DNA of 64,000 nucleotides from Kluyvera sp046569695 (lineage in GTDB: Bacteria > Pseudomonadota > Gammaproteobacteria > Enterobacterales > Enterobacteriaceae): the NCBI RefSeq assembly GCF_046569695.1, contig NZ_JBKHUI010000018.1, positions 1 to 64,000 on the forward strand. The letters run 5' to 3'. The translations under genes were made by a program, and so were the position numbers. This document shows positions 28,001 to 35,982 of this stretch, piece after piece; positions within the stretch are counted from its first letter, which is position 1; each line of letters begins with the position of its first letter. Under the pieces are notes generated by a model that was given only the letters and a program-made list of their open reading frames with translations, was not told where the DNA came from and made no database searches.

Positions 28001-28141
28001 ACGGGTCTCACGGGTGCGCAGTAATTTATACTGCCGTGTTTCCGCGAGTGCGATGCCTGGGGCAAATCCCAGTGCGGCTGCCGTGGTTCCTGCCATACCG
28101 CCAGCGCAGATCTTAAAGAACTGCCTTCTGCTGACCTGCAT
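25091..28141 (-). CDS. fdoG: FdoG, selenocysteine-containing formate dehydrogenase-O major subunit
   Basis: This catalytic subunit oxidises formate to CO2 in the periplasm using bis-MGD molybdenum and selenocysteine. An in-frame TGA at codon 196 (27556-27554) is read as Sec, giving 1016 residues, the E. coli length. The reading frame continues without shift on both sides. It has a Tat signal (SRRQFFK at 4-10), then a [4Fe-4S] site CTYCSVGC (near 50) and molybdopterin domains. Software that ignores Sec will split this gene at 27554. Confidence 0.97.
27515..27556 (-). promoter_or_regulatory. Bacterial SECIS hairpin for fdoG Sec196
   Basis: Directly after the UGA the mRNA can fold into a hairpin. 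Its apical part is GG, bulged U, AGCA, loop AGUCU, UGCU, CC. The bulged U and the GU in the loop are the SelB-recognition features of E. coli fdhF/fdnG elements. It lies within the expected distance of the UGA. Confidence 0.85.
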
Positions 28142-28540
28142 GGTTCGCTCCTTGTTTCGACATTGTCATTGCTTGTAGTTGTTCTCCGTCGTAGTCAGAC
28201 GAAGATTCTGAATACTAAGATGCCCTCAGTTCCAGGAGGGCTTTGGTTCAGAATACCACAATATCGGTAGGCTTGTTCTAATGCGGTTAATGGCAGGTGA
28301 ATGGATTTTGCTGGGGTTAACATTGAATCGTGAGATTTATCACATTTAACCCTGTTTATCGCGCTAATTTGGTGGGCGATTAGCGAAGATAACCACAAGG
28401 TAGTACCTATAGTTTACACCGTCTTTTTGTAGCAGAATGTCGCTAAAAAATGCGCACTGTGCGTTATTGCACCACAAAGTTGATCCATAATAAGCCTTAA
28501 TTCCCTCCTGTTGTGATGGAATAGATGCCCCTTATTTTTG
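28142..28540. other. Intergenic region between fdoG and fdhD
   Basis: About 400 bp with divergent promoters for fdoGHI-fdhE and fdhD. Short frames here lack ribosome-binding sites and family resemblance. I see no convincing RNA or repeat. Confidence 0.5.
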
Positions 28541-29395
28541 ATGTCGTTCAGAGTACTTGCCGTGTTTAATGTTAAAGATGAAGTCGAACCCTCGTTGCAG
28601 TTGATTGGCGCGGTCGAGCGTTCCGTCTTCAGAAGGCCAAAAATTATGCAACCGACACAGGATATTCTTGCTGAAGAAGTTCCCGTTGCGCTGGTCTACA
28701 ACGGCATTTCTCACGTCGTGATGATGGCGACGCCGAAAGACCTCGAAGCCTTTGCGATTGGTTTTTCCCTGTCGGAAGGCATCATCGAACATCCGCGTGA
28801 AATTTTCGGCATGGACGTGGTGCCAGCCTGCAACGGCACGGAAGTCAGAATTGAACTCTCCAGCCGCCGCTTTATGGGGCTCAAAGAGCGTCGCCGCGCG
28901 CTCGCCGGGCGCACCGGATGTGGCGTCTGCGGCGTTGAACAGCTCAACGATATCGGTAAACCCATTCAGCCGCTGCCTTTCAGCCAGACCTTCGACCTGG
29001 CCCATCTTGATCATGCGCTCAGACACTTAAACGATGTTCAGCCAGTTGGCCGCGAAACGGGCTGCACCCATGCGGCGGCTTGGATCATGCCGTCGGGGGA
29101 GCTGGCGGGCGGGCATGAAGATGTGGGTCGCCATGTGGCGCTGGATAAACTGCTGGGTCATCGTGCGCAGGAAGGCGCGCGCTGGCAGCGGGGCGCCGCG
29201 CTGGTTTCCAGCCGCGCCAGCTATGAAATGGTGCAGAAGTCCGCCATGTGCGGCGTCGAGATTTTGTTTGCGGTCTCCGCAGCCACCACCCTGGCGGTGG
29301 AAGTGGCCGAGCGCTGCAACCTGACGCTGGTGGGCTTTTGCAAACCAGGCAGAGCGACGATTTATACCCACCCAGAGCGTTTATTGACGGAGTAA
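28541..29395 (+). CDS. fdhD: FdhD, sulfurtransferase for formate dehydrogenase
   Basis: FdhD carries sulfur from IscS to the molybdenum cofactor, sulfurating it before insertion into FdoG-type enzymes. The active loop Cys pair in GRTGCGVCGVEQ (near residue 125-135) and the GCTHAAA and GGHEDVGRHVALDK blocks are intact. The first 38 or so residues differ strongly from E. coli and Salmonella. The ATG at 28541 has no good ribosome-binding site. A GTG at 28562 would give exactly 277 residues as in E. coli. Confidence 0.93.
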   Translation: MSFRVLAVFNVKDEVEPSLQLIGAVERSVFRRPKIMQPTQDILAEEVPVALVYNGISHVVMMATPKDLEAFAIGFSLSEGIIEHPREIFGMDVVPACNGTEVRIELSSRRFMGLKERRRALAGRTGCGVCGVEQLNDIGKPIQPLPFSQTFDLAHLDHALRHLNDVQPVGRETGCTHAAAWIMPSGELAGGHEDVGRHVALDKLLGHRAQEGARWQRGAALVSSRASYEMVQKSAMCGVEILFAVSAATTLAVEVAERCNLTLVGFCKPGRATIYTHPERLLTE

Positions 29396-29871
29396 TGATG
29401 CCAGGCAGCCAGCAAAATGCTGCCTGAAAACGCCATCTCCATGATGATAGCCACCGGCGAACCGACAATCACATTGTTTAGCACCCAGCATAAACTGCCC
29501 CCCAGCGTGTATCCTCGCAGTTTATTGGTCTTATCCTGAAAAGAGGCGAAGGTCATCAGCAGACTGCCGGCCAACGGCAACAGGTTCGTCATTCCCTGCC
29601 AGAAACAGGCGCTACAGATTACCGACGCCGCCATAAATATCCACATTGCCCATAGACGCCGCGTCAGGATCGCTGTCGTAAAGCGGCAAGCCGCAATCGC
29701 CATCAACCCGGATGCCACAGGCTGCTCCAGCAGATAAAAATGGAGCGCCAGCAGGCTGGTTGAGCTGGCAAGAAGGGTTAGCGTCATGGTTCGGCGGCGA
29801 AAGTGAAAGGCGGAAATATCCAGCCCAAAGCTGATGCCGGCAAGGATCTGGGAAACAAGAAATGTGGTCAT
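29362..29871 (-). CDS. YgjV-family inner membrane protein
   Basis: This hydrophobic protein of about 169 residues has some six membrane segments. The pattern (N-terminal LVSQILAGISFGLDI, central ITR/ILTRRLWAMWIF, C-terminal CWVLNNVIVGSPVAIIMEMAFS) resembles E. coli YgjV, whose function is unknown. Its 3' end overlaps the convergent fdhD 3' end by 34 bp. I chose the third Met (29871), which aligns with YgjV. The first possible start is at 29919. It lies 3' of a Crp-like regulator and is probably cotranscribed with it. Confidence 0.7.
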   Translation of the reverse strand: MTTFLVSQILAGISFGLDISAFHFRRRTMTLTLLASSTSLLALHFYLLEQPVASGLMAIAACRFTTAILTRRLWAMWIFMAASVICSACFWQGMTNLLPLAGSLLMTFASFQDKTNKLRGYTLGGSLCWVLNNVIVGSPVAIIMEMAFSGSILLAAWHHYSVNKRSGWV

Positions 29872-29930
29872 AACGGACGCCATTGCACAAATGAATGGCG
29901 GAACAATAAGTGACGCCATCGGCGATGGCG

Positions 29931-30452
29931 TTAACCTTTGTTAAGACGTTGGCGAATACGCGAAAGGCTGACCGGCGTAATCCCGATATAGCTGGCGAGA
30001 TCCCGCTGCGTAAGCTGTGACTCCCAGTCCGGGAACTGGCTCTGAATATACCGATAGCGTTGCTCAGGGGTATTGAGCAGCAGCATCTGCTCCTTTTTTT
30101 CTTTGTAGATAAGTTGCTGAATGAGAAGCTGCATTTTGCAGTCCTGATTTTCGGCGGCATCCAGAAAAGAGAGGGGAACTTCACTGACTTCTCCCGCCGC
30201 GAGCGCCTGCAGGCTGTAATCAGCAGGGGTAGCCGTTAGCCAGTTGAGATATAAAAAGCAGCACTCCCCCGCAAAATAGAACTCTTTTACCCGCTCTACG
30301 CCCTGGTCTGAGTGATAAACCGCGCGAACAACACCATGATGCAAATAGTAAAAATGATTTTGCACCTCTCCCTGATGCAAGAGCCAGGTGCCTGCAGGCA
30401 GCGGTTTTTTTCGGTTCTCCAGTAATCCTTTTTGATCCTGATTGAATAGCAT
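29931..30452 (-). CDS. Crp/Fnr-family transcriptional regulator
   Basis: This 173-residue protein has an N-terminal cyclic-nucleotide-binding-like beta-barrel (about 15-115). A short winged helix-turn-helix occupies the C-terminus (LTQRDLASYIGITPVSLSRIRQRL, near 148-170). It is shorter than Crp (210) and lacks Fnr-type N-terminal cysteines. It sits upstream of the YgjV-like gene and divergent from the first bhsA-like gene, so these are candidate targets. The effector is unknown. Confidence 0.82.
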   Translation of the reverse strand: MLFNQDQKGLLENRKKPLPAGTWLLHQGEVQNHFYYLHHGVVRAVYHSDQGVERVKEFYFAGECCFLYLNWLTATPADYSLQALAAGEVSEVPLSFLDAAENQDCKMQLLIQQLIYKEKKEQMLLLNTPEQRYRYIQSQFPDWESQLTQRDLASYIGITPVSLSRIRQRLNKG

Positions 30453-30582
30453 ATTTCTATCTCAAAAAAATTGAATGATAAATGCAAATCATTCCGCTAT
30501 TAGTTGATGGGAGTGTGGCCTACTATTTATCACATCAAGGCAATGTGCCTTATCCAAACAACTAAATTAAAGGGTTTACATC

Positions 30583-30795
30583 ATGAAAAGCATCAAAACT
30601 TTTGTCGCAGTTATCGCACTCGCCGCTTCTTTCGGTACCTTCGCTGCTCAGACCGTGACCGCAACCGCCTCTACCATTGACGGTGCAGAAGCGAAAATTG
30701 CCGCCCAGGCTGAACAGGCGGGGGCAAGTTCCTACAAAATTACCCAGGCTTATTCCGGTAACCGCGTGCACATGACCGCCGAACTGACCAAATAA
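30583..30795 (+). CDS. DUF1471 (YhcN/BhsA family) stress protein, copy 1
   Basis: This 70-residue exported protein has a signal peptide (MKSIKTFVAVIALAASFGTFAA) and a DUF1471 domain of about 48 residues (IDGAEAKIAAQAEQAGASSYKITQ). Family members such as BhsA, McbA and YhcN act in stress resistance and biofilm behaviour. It is identical in protein sequence to the gene at 44093. It has a ribosome-binding site (AAAGGG) and its own terminator (30816-30837). Confidence 0.9.
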   Translation: MKSIKTFVAVIALAASFGTFAAQTVTATASTIDGAEAKIAAQAEQAGASSYKITQAYSGNRVHMTAELTK

Positions 30796-30815
30796 GCTTC
30801 CGCTACTGTCGAAAG

Positions 30816-30837
30816 AGCGCCCTCGGGGCGCTTTTTT
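30816..30837 (+). terminator. Terminator of bhsA-like copy 1
   Basis: AGCGCCC / GGGCGCT with a TCG loop is followed by T6, 20 bp after the stop codon. It is conserved in copy 2. Confidence 0.88.
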
Positions 30838-30980
30838 CGTTTTTAAGCGGTAGACCAGATAAGCCCTCGTCTGGAAGCACTCGCGCAAGTTGCCTGATGG
30901 CGGCGTAAATACCTTTTCTGACCTATCGTTTCTCGCCGCAGGCCAGCGCCTGACTATATAAATCCTCTGAAGGATGTCGT

Positions 30981-31946
30981 TTATAAACGTGTTGAAATCT
31001 CATGCTGCAGCGGCTCACCTTTCAACCAGCGCTGGAATTCATCCAGTACGCAGTGAACCAAACGCCGGGTCTCATTATTCAGCGCTCCAGCAATATGGCT
31101 GGTTAACTGCACGTTCGGAAGTGTATATAACGGTGATGTTGCATCAGGTGGTTCAGGTTTGGTGACATCCAGAATAGCGGTCAGATCGGGGCGTTCTTCC
31201 AGTACGTTGATGAGGTCTTTTTCGTTTACCTGCATGCCTCTCCCGGTATTAATAAATACGGCTCCAGTACGCATTCTTTGAAAAAGATTTCTATCAAGAA
31301 TACCTATGTTATCAGCGCGGTTAGGTAAATGATTACTGATAACCCACGCACTAGAAAAGGCATCTTCCAAAGAAAGCGTTCGTTTATCCGGCCTTGATGG
31401 AATCACCACCACATCAAGAGCGAACGGAACTAATAAAGTTTGCAACGCTTGAGAGATTGCGCCTGCACCAAGTAGCGCAACCCGTTCTTGATAATTTCCG
31501 GGCGCGGAATGCTGGTTCGCCAGCACTGAAAATTGTTCCGGGCAACTGTATTCCCGCTGATTACGGTAATAGCCCTTACAGCCTAATAAGATCTGTGCGA
31601 GACAAAATTCAGCGACAGGAACAGCATTGGCTCGCCATGCACTGACAATTTTTATCTTACGAGCGAGATAGGGAGCCGAGAAGTAATCCGTCGCACCCGC
31701 AGCATAAAAAATAACCTTCAGGCTAGATAAGTTATCCAGCTGTACTTCACTTAAGGTGAACATACCCCAGGTGGAAAAAATGAACTCAATGTCTTTTAGC
31801 GCCGATAGGTGCTGGTTGATATTTTCCGGGGTAATGAGTACAGGATAGAGATTGCAGCGAGAAGCAATGTCGGTGAGATGAATTGATTGAAAAACCTGAT
31901 GAAATTTCTCAGGCTGACAAGAAAACAACGCGGCATGCCAGACCAT
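30981..31946 (-). CDS. D-isomer-specific 2-hydroxyacid dehydrogenase family protein
   Basis: This 321-residue NAD(P)-dependent dehydrogenase has the family's catalytic layout. The NAD-binding glycine loop is in ALLGAGAISQALQTLL (near 155-165). The INTGRGMQVNEKDL segment lies near 232, the catalytic Glu region in DVTKPEPPDATSP, and the catalytic His in LTSHIAG (near 283). It is the last gene after the mannose-type PTS genes, 48 bp from IID. A role in handling the keto or hydroxy acid released by the GH88 enzyme is my inference. Confidence 0.85.
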   Translation of the reverse strand: MVWHAALFSCQPEKFHQVFQSIHLTDIASRCNLYPVLITPENINQHLSALKDIEFIFSTWGMFTLSEVQLDNLSSLKVIFYAAGATDYFSAPYLARKIKIVSAWRANAVPVAEFCLAQILLGCKGYYRNQREYSCPEQFSVLANQHSAPGNYQERVALLGAGAISQALQTLLVPFALDVVVIPSRPDKRTLSLEDAFSSAWVISNHLPNRADNIGILDRNLFQRMRTGAVFINTGRGMQVNEKDLINVLEERPDLTAILDVTKPEPPDATSPLYTLPNVQLTSHIAGALNNETRRLVHCVLDEFQRWLKGEPLQHEISTRL

Positions 31947-31994
31947 AAATACTCCGTGCCAGGCTCCCTTGTCTTGAAGGGAGCCTGGGAGGGG

Positions 31995-32837
31995 TTAAAT
32001 AATCCCAACGCCTGCGGCGGCGAAACCGAAGACAATCAGCATGATGAGCACTTTGTTCGGGCTCACTTTTTTGTTCAGTAGCTTCAGGCAGCCCAACACC
32101 AGCAGCAGCGGAATCAGCCCGACGCAGATTTTGTCGAGGATCTCCTGCAATACAAACGGCTGCCCGGCGATGGTGGTTTTAAAGGTGGTGGTAAATTTCA
32201 CCATGCTGGCGCTCATTGCACCCACCATCATCAGGCCCATCATGGCCGAGGCTTTGGTGATGCAGGAAAGTAAGCCAGACTGCGTCGCTTCGGCGATGTA
32301 CTTCGAACCCAGCCGATAGCCCATGACTCCACCGTAGTAGCGCAGCAGTAAGCTTGGGATGTTGTAAATCAACAGGAACAGCAGCGGCCCCAGCGGGTTC
32401 CCCTGTGATGCCAGGCCGATCGCAATCCCCGTTGCAATGATGCGCAGCACGCCATAGAAGAAGGAGTCGCCGACGCCCGCGAACGGCCCCATCAAGGCCA
32501 CTTTGATACCGTTAATACTGGAGGTATCAAATTCTGGGTTGGCGGCATTCTCTTTTTCCATTGATAGCGTCAGGCCCATAATGAACGGCGCCAGATGCTG
32601 GTTGGTATTGAAAAACTGGCTGTTGCGTTTGAGCGACTCAACGTAGCCGTGCGGGTTGCCGGTATAGATCTTCTTGAGCAGCGGCGCCAGAATCCAGCCG
32701 TAGCTCAGCCCCTCCATACGGGTGAAGTTCATGGAGCCCAGCAGCTGGAACTGGCGGAAGAACAGCTGGCGGAACATCTTTTTCTCATCCTTGCTGTCGT
32801 CGCCTGCGCTTACCGCGCTGTTGTGGATATCAGTCAT
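31995..32837 (-). CDS. PTS mannose/fructose/sorbose family IID component
   Basis: This 280-residue membrane component forms the sugar channel together with IIC. It has the IID signature (FFRQFQLLGSMNFTRMEGLSYGWILAPLLKKIY near the N-terminus, in pieces) and GPFAGVGDSFFYG in the middle. Hydrophobic segments follow to the C-terminus. The ATG at 32837 overlaps the IIC stop, so the two are translationally coupled. Longer in-frame starts at 32849 and 32870 exist but run into the IIC gene. Confidence 0.92.
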   Translation of the reverse strand: MTDIHNSAVSAGDDSKDEKKMFRQLFFRQFQLLGSMNFTRMEGLSYGWILAPLLKKIYTGNPHGYVESLKRNSQFFNTNQHLAPFIMGLTLSMEKENAANPEFDTSSINGIKVALMGPFAGVGDSFFYGVLRIIATGIAIGLASQGNPLGPLLFLLIYNIPSLLLRYYGGVMGYRLGSKYIAEATQSGLLSCITKASAMMGLMMVGAMSASMVKFTTTFKTTIAGQPFVLQEILDKICVGLIPLLLVLGCLKLLNKKVSPNKVLIMLIVFGFAAAGVGII

Positions 32838-33630
32838 TGAAGAACCCATCCTTATCGTCAACCGACGCACTTGCGGCAGTGGTGGCTTGTTTATTGGCTT
32901 TCAACTGGTTGAATTCGTTGAAGCAGATATAAACGGCAACGGAAGCGGCGATAATCGCGATGCCCATAATCGGCAGTTGCAGATAAGCCGCCATGGCGAA
33001 GCCGATAAAGAAGAAGGCTGCGATATTTCGGTTCCACAGTGCCTTGAGCAAAATGGCAAAGCCCAGAGCGGGAAGAATGCCGCCAACCGCCGTCATACCG
33101 CGCATAACGGTATCCGGAATGCTTTCCACCAGGCTGCGGATCACATCGGTACCAAACAGAATGCCGAAGAAGGCCAGTACCGCAAACGGCACGCCGTAGA
33201 ACATCGTCATTCCTAGGGTGATGCCGAGCGCGGCGCGGTCGCGCCCCTCTTCAAGCAAAGCGTCATATTTCTCAACCAGTGCGGTATAAACCAGCTTCAG
33301 CACCTGGTAAACAAAGACCGCCAGCAGGCTGATCGGCAGGGCTAATGCCACCGCAACCGCAGGTTCAGCGTGGGTGAGAATGGTGAACGCAGTAGCCAGA
33401 ACCGAACCCACCGCCAGGTCGGCAGGCACCGAGCCGCCGATGGTGATAGTGCCGAGAAAAATCAGCTCAAGCGTAGCGCCGATGATAATTCCCTGCTGAA
33501 AATCTCCCAGCACGAAACCGACCATCGCGCCGCAGATTAGCGGGCGTTCAATCAGCGGCTGGCCGAGCGTATGGTCAGCGAACTTGGCGATATACATCAC
33601 CAGCGCGACAAGTAGTGCAGACGTTAACAT
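32830..33630 (-). CDS. PTS mannose/fructose/sorbose family IIC component
   Basis: This 266-residue polytopic permease resembles ManY/AgaC. The LIERPLICGAMVGFVLGDFQQGIIIGATLELIFLG segment (split, near 23-58) is characteristic. About six to eight membrane helices are visible. It follows the IIB gene by 11 bp and overlaps IID. It imports a sugar with phosphorylation by the IIA and IIB encoded upstream. Confidence 0.93.
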   Translation of the reverse strand: MLTSALLVALVMYIAKFADHTLGQPLIERPLICGAMVGFVLGDFQQGIIIGATLELIFLGTITIGGSVPADLAVGSVLATAFTILTHAEPAVAVALALPISLLAVFVYQVLKLVYTALVEKYDALLEEGRDRAALGITLGMTMFYGVPFAVLAFFGILFGTDVIRSLVESIPDTVMRGMTAVGGILPALGFAILLKALWNRNIAAFFFIGFAMAAYLQLPIMGIAIIAASVAVYICFNEFNQLKANKQATTAASASVDDKDGFFND

Positions 33631-33641
33631 AGCGACCTCGC

Positions 33642-34139
33642 TTAACTAGCAGCGTTATCCAGCATCTCAATCAGGTTTTTCACCGGATGAGAGGGCAGTA
33701 CCTGGTATTCCACCTTCACGCCGCGCGCGGCGATGGCATGAAAATCAGCCACGTCTTCCGGCGTCACGTACACGGTGTCGCTAATGCGTTTTTTCGCCGC
33801 CAGATTGTCGGTGATACGCCCAAAGTTGGCGACGTTCAGGGTTTTGATGCCGTCAGCCTGTTCAACGAGGCGACGCGCATCGGCGGCATTGTTGACGATC
33901 ACCATAATTTTCATCGCCTCGGAGCGCGGGTCGTTGAGAATATCGCCCGCGTCTTTGACTGCCATAATCGCGCACTTCGCGGTATCAGGAGCCGCCATGC
34001 GCAGCGACATCTTCTGCACTTCGTTATTCACGATCTGATCGTTGGCGACCAGAATACGGTTAACACCGAGATGCTTGGTCCAGACCACGGCAACCTGGCC
34101 GTGGATCAGGCGATCGTCAATTCGTACTAAAGAAATCAT
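33642..34139 (-). CDS. PTS mannose/fructose/sorbose family IIB component
   Basis: The cytoplasmic IIB of 165 residues has the phosphorylated His13 in the motif RIDDRLIHGQV. It takes phosphate from the IIA encoded at the head of the operon and gives it to the sugar at IIC-IID. It is closest to the N-acetylgalactosamine/hexuronyl branch (AgaV-like), judged by eye. Spacing to the GH88 gene is 12 bp. Confidence 0.93.
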   Translation of the reverse strand: MISLVRIDDRLIHGQVAVVWTKHLGVNRILVANDQIVNNEVQKMSLRMAAPDTAKCAIMAVKDAGDILNDPRSEAMKIMVIVNNAADARRLVEQADGIKTLNVANFGRITDNLAAKKRISDTVYVTPEDVADFHAIAARGVKVEYQVLPSHPVKNLIEMLDNAAS

Positions 34140-34151
34140 GTGTAGCTCCAG

Positions 34152-35330
34152 TTAGCAAAAGTAGGGGGTCCAGACGCGGGAAAGGCGAACCAGGGCTTCG
34201 AAATAGAAATAATCGCCCCAGAGGTTAGGTTCGTTAATGCCCATGTTGCGGCCAAAGTTATAAACACCTTCACGCAGCAGGCCGTCCTGCGTGGGGGCAA
34301 AATAGTGCTCCCGCAAATTGCGCATCATCAGTTCGATGGCATTGCCGTAAGCGGGGCGCAGCGGGTCGGTTAACGGCAGCAGAGTAAGCAGCTCCGCCAG
34401 ACCGCAGGCGGCAACGGCGGCAGCGGAGGTATCTCGCAGCGCGGTATCCTGCGGCGTGAAAATCAGATCCCAATAGCAGACAAAATCTTCTGGCAGACGG
34501 TTGAGAAAATAGTGCGCCAGCTTACGCGCCAGCTCCGGCTGAGCGGCGTCACCGGTATGGCGGAAGCCCAGCGCAAAGCCGTAAATCCCCCACGCCTGGC
34601 CGCGCGCCCAGCACGAGCTGTCGCTGAAGCCCTGATGGGTATCGCCGCGCAGCGGTTGGCCGCTGTGCACATCCATATAGAAAGTGTGGAAGCTGGAAGC
34701 ATCTTCTCGCACCAGATAACGCGCGGCCTGCGCCAGGTGACGCGTCGCGGCTTCCCGCCACGCGGCGTTGCCGGTCTCATTGGCGGCCCAGAACAGCAGC
34801 GGCACGTTGAGGTTGCAGTCGATGATCATGCGTCCCTGGCGCGCCGGGTCGTTGAGATCGCCCCAGGCCTGGATCACGCCCGCCGTTTCGTTAAAGCGGT
34901 GATACAGCAGCTCAGCGGCGCGCAGCGCCAGACCACGGGCGCGAAGGTTGCCGGTGAGCTTCCAGGCGTTGACGCAGGAGAGCAGATAGAGAAAGCCCAG
35001 GTCGTGGGTGTCGACTTTAATCTGCTTATCAAGACGCTCTTCAAAACTGTCGAGCAACCCTTCCGCTACAGTGCGGTATTTGTCGTCGCCGGTCACTTCC
35101 CAGGCCAGCCACAGCATGCCGGTCCAGAATCCTTCGGTCCAATCGACCTTTTCTACCGCCGGGTAGCGGCCATCCGTTGCGCTGGCCGCCGGAAAGGTAG
35201 CGGTAAAGCGCGGCAGCATGGCATCAACCTTGGCGAGCACTTCGCGGAGCGCTTCGTTCAGCCAGCGTGAGTCTAAGCCCGGCTGCGTCGTAAGGTAGCG
35301 GCGATCGAGGGTTTCCAGCGCAACGTTCAT
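34152..35330 (-). CDS. GH88 unsaturated glucuronyl hydrolase
   Basis: This 392-residue (alpha/alpha)6-barrel enzyme of glycoside hydrolase family 88 releases 4,5-unsaturated uronic acid from the non-reducing end of disaccharides made by polysaccharide lyases. Asp110 (DTHDLGFLY) and Asp171 (IIDCNLNVPLLF) correspond by alignment to the two essential Asp residues (88 and 149) of the Bacillus GL1 enzyme. There is no signal peptide, so it acts in the cytoplasm after PTS uptake. It is coupled to the IIA gene by an ATGA overlap. Confidence 0.92.
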   Translation of the reverse strand: MNVALETLDRRYLTTQPGLDSRWLNEALREVLAKVDAMLPRFTATFPAASATDGRYPAVEKVDWTEGFWTGMLWLAWEVTGDDKYRTVAEGLLDSFEERLDKQIKVDTHDLGFLYLLSCVNAWKLTGNLRARGLALRAAELLYHRFNETAGVIQAWGDLNDPARQGRMIIDCNLNVPLLFWAANETGNAAWREAATRHLAQAARYLVREDASSFHTFYMDVHSGQPLRGDTHQGFSDSSCWARGQAWGIYGFALGFRHTGDAAQPELARKLAHYFLNRLPEDFVCYWDLIFTPQDTALRDTSAAAVAACGLAELLTLLPLTDPLRPAYGNAIELMMRNLREHYFAPTQDGLLREGVYNFGRNMGINEPNLWGDYFYFEALVRLSRVWTPYFC

Positions 35331-35809
35331 GGCTGTGTCTCCGTGGCAAAAAAGTCGTCGATATCATCATCAGCGGCAGGCTGGGCGGCCTGGCGAGCGG
35401 CGAGAATTTCCGGCTGCACGTTCATGTACTGCATCGCGCCGCTGGCGGCGGCAATGGCGTCCTCAAGACGTGATGGAGTATCCGCATGATCGGAGAGGCA
35501 AAACTCCATCAGCATAATCAGATTGGCACCGCTAATAACCTGAACATGCGGGTATTTCACCAGCATCTGTACGGCGGTGTTGTTGACGCTGCCGCCGGGC
35601 ATATCGGTAAACAGCACCAGCTCTTTTTGCTGGCCGAGCGTCTGTTGGGCGAGGGCCTCAAAGCGCACCGCCAGTTCGGCCGTGGAGCCAATCTCACCGC
35701 AGTAGGCGCAGATGGGCGTGACGCCATGATCGTCTCCAACCAGCAGGTTCAGCGCTGACACAATCCCTTCCGCATAGCGCCCGTGGGTTGCGATGTACAT
35801 CTCTCGCAT
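35327..35809 (-). CDS. PTS mannose/fructose/sorbose family IIA component
   Basis: This 160-residue IIA domain is the first gene of the operon. The phosphorylated His9 lies in MYIATHGRYAEG. The ATG at 35809 follows AAGGAA by seven bases and gives the family N-terminus. An upstream frame to 35866 would overlap the sigma-54 promoter. The C-terminus has an acidic tail (DDDIDDFF). Confidence 0.92.
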   Translation of the reverse strand: MREMYIATHGRYAEGIVSALNLLVGDDHGVTPICAYCGEIGSTAELAVRFEALAQQTLGQQKELVLFTDMPGGSVNNTAVQMLVKYPHVQVISGANLIMLMEFCLSDHADTPSRLEDAIAAASGAMQYMNVQPEILAARQAAQPAADDDIDDFFATETQP

Positions 35810-35849
35810 GTCGAATTCCTTCATTTTTTTCGGTATCTGTTGAGGATAT

Positions 35850-35865
35850 TGCAACCGCCGTGCCA
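35850..35865 (-). promoter_or_regulatory. Sigma-54 promoter of the GH88-PTS operon
   Basis: TGGCACGGCGGTTGCA on the minus strand is a full match to the sigma-54 consensus (TGGCAC-N5-TTGCA), with GG and GC at the right spacing. It lies about 40 bp upstream of the IIA start. The neighbouring activator of the LevR type is the obvious partner. Confidence 0.9.
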
Positions 35866-35901
35866 TATTTTTATCTATATGATTTAATAGAGGAAATAAT
35901 T

Positions 35902-35950
35902 AGTGTCCAGCGGTGTCGGTGGTGTTGATAGCGGCAAGAATGGGAGTGTC
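35902..35950. promoter_or_regulatory. GTGTC repeat cluster upstream of the sigma-54 promoter
   Basis: AGTGTC (35902), GGTGTC (35912), GGTGTT (35921) and AGTGTC (35945) recur at about 10-bp steps, then a gap. They lie 37-85 bp upstream of the -24 element. The same motif (as GACACT) is repeated in front of the activator gene at 38633-38664. Position and spacing suit an enhancer for the activator. Confidence 0.55.
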
Positions 35951-35982
35951 GAAGCGTCTGCCAGCCTGCGCTGGCAGAACGT

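Larger units (their letters stand above)
30484..30862. repeat. Long direct repeat, left copy (bhsA-like unit)
   Basis: About 375 bp, including promoter region, the bhsA-like gene and its terminator, recurs at 43993-44368 in the same orientation. In the 213-bp coding part there are only six differences, all synonymous. Flanks show scattered changes. The two copies bracket the two PTS loci. Confidence 0.9.

Noticed and set aside
34512..35270. A 252-codon plus-strand frame opposite the GH88 gene
   Set aside because: The GH88 reading shows catalytic residues and coupling to neighbours. This one shows nothing.
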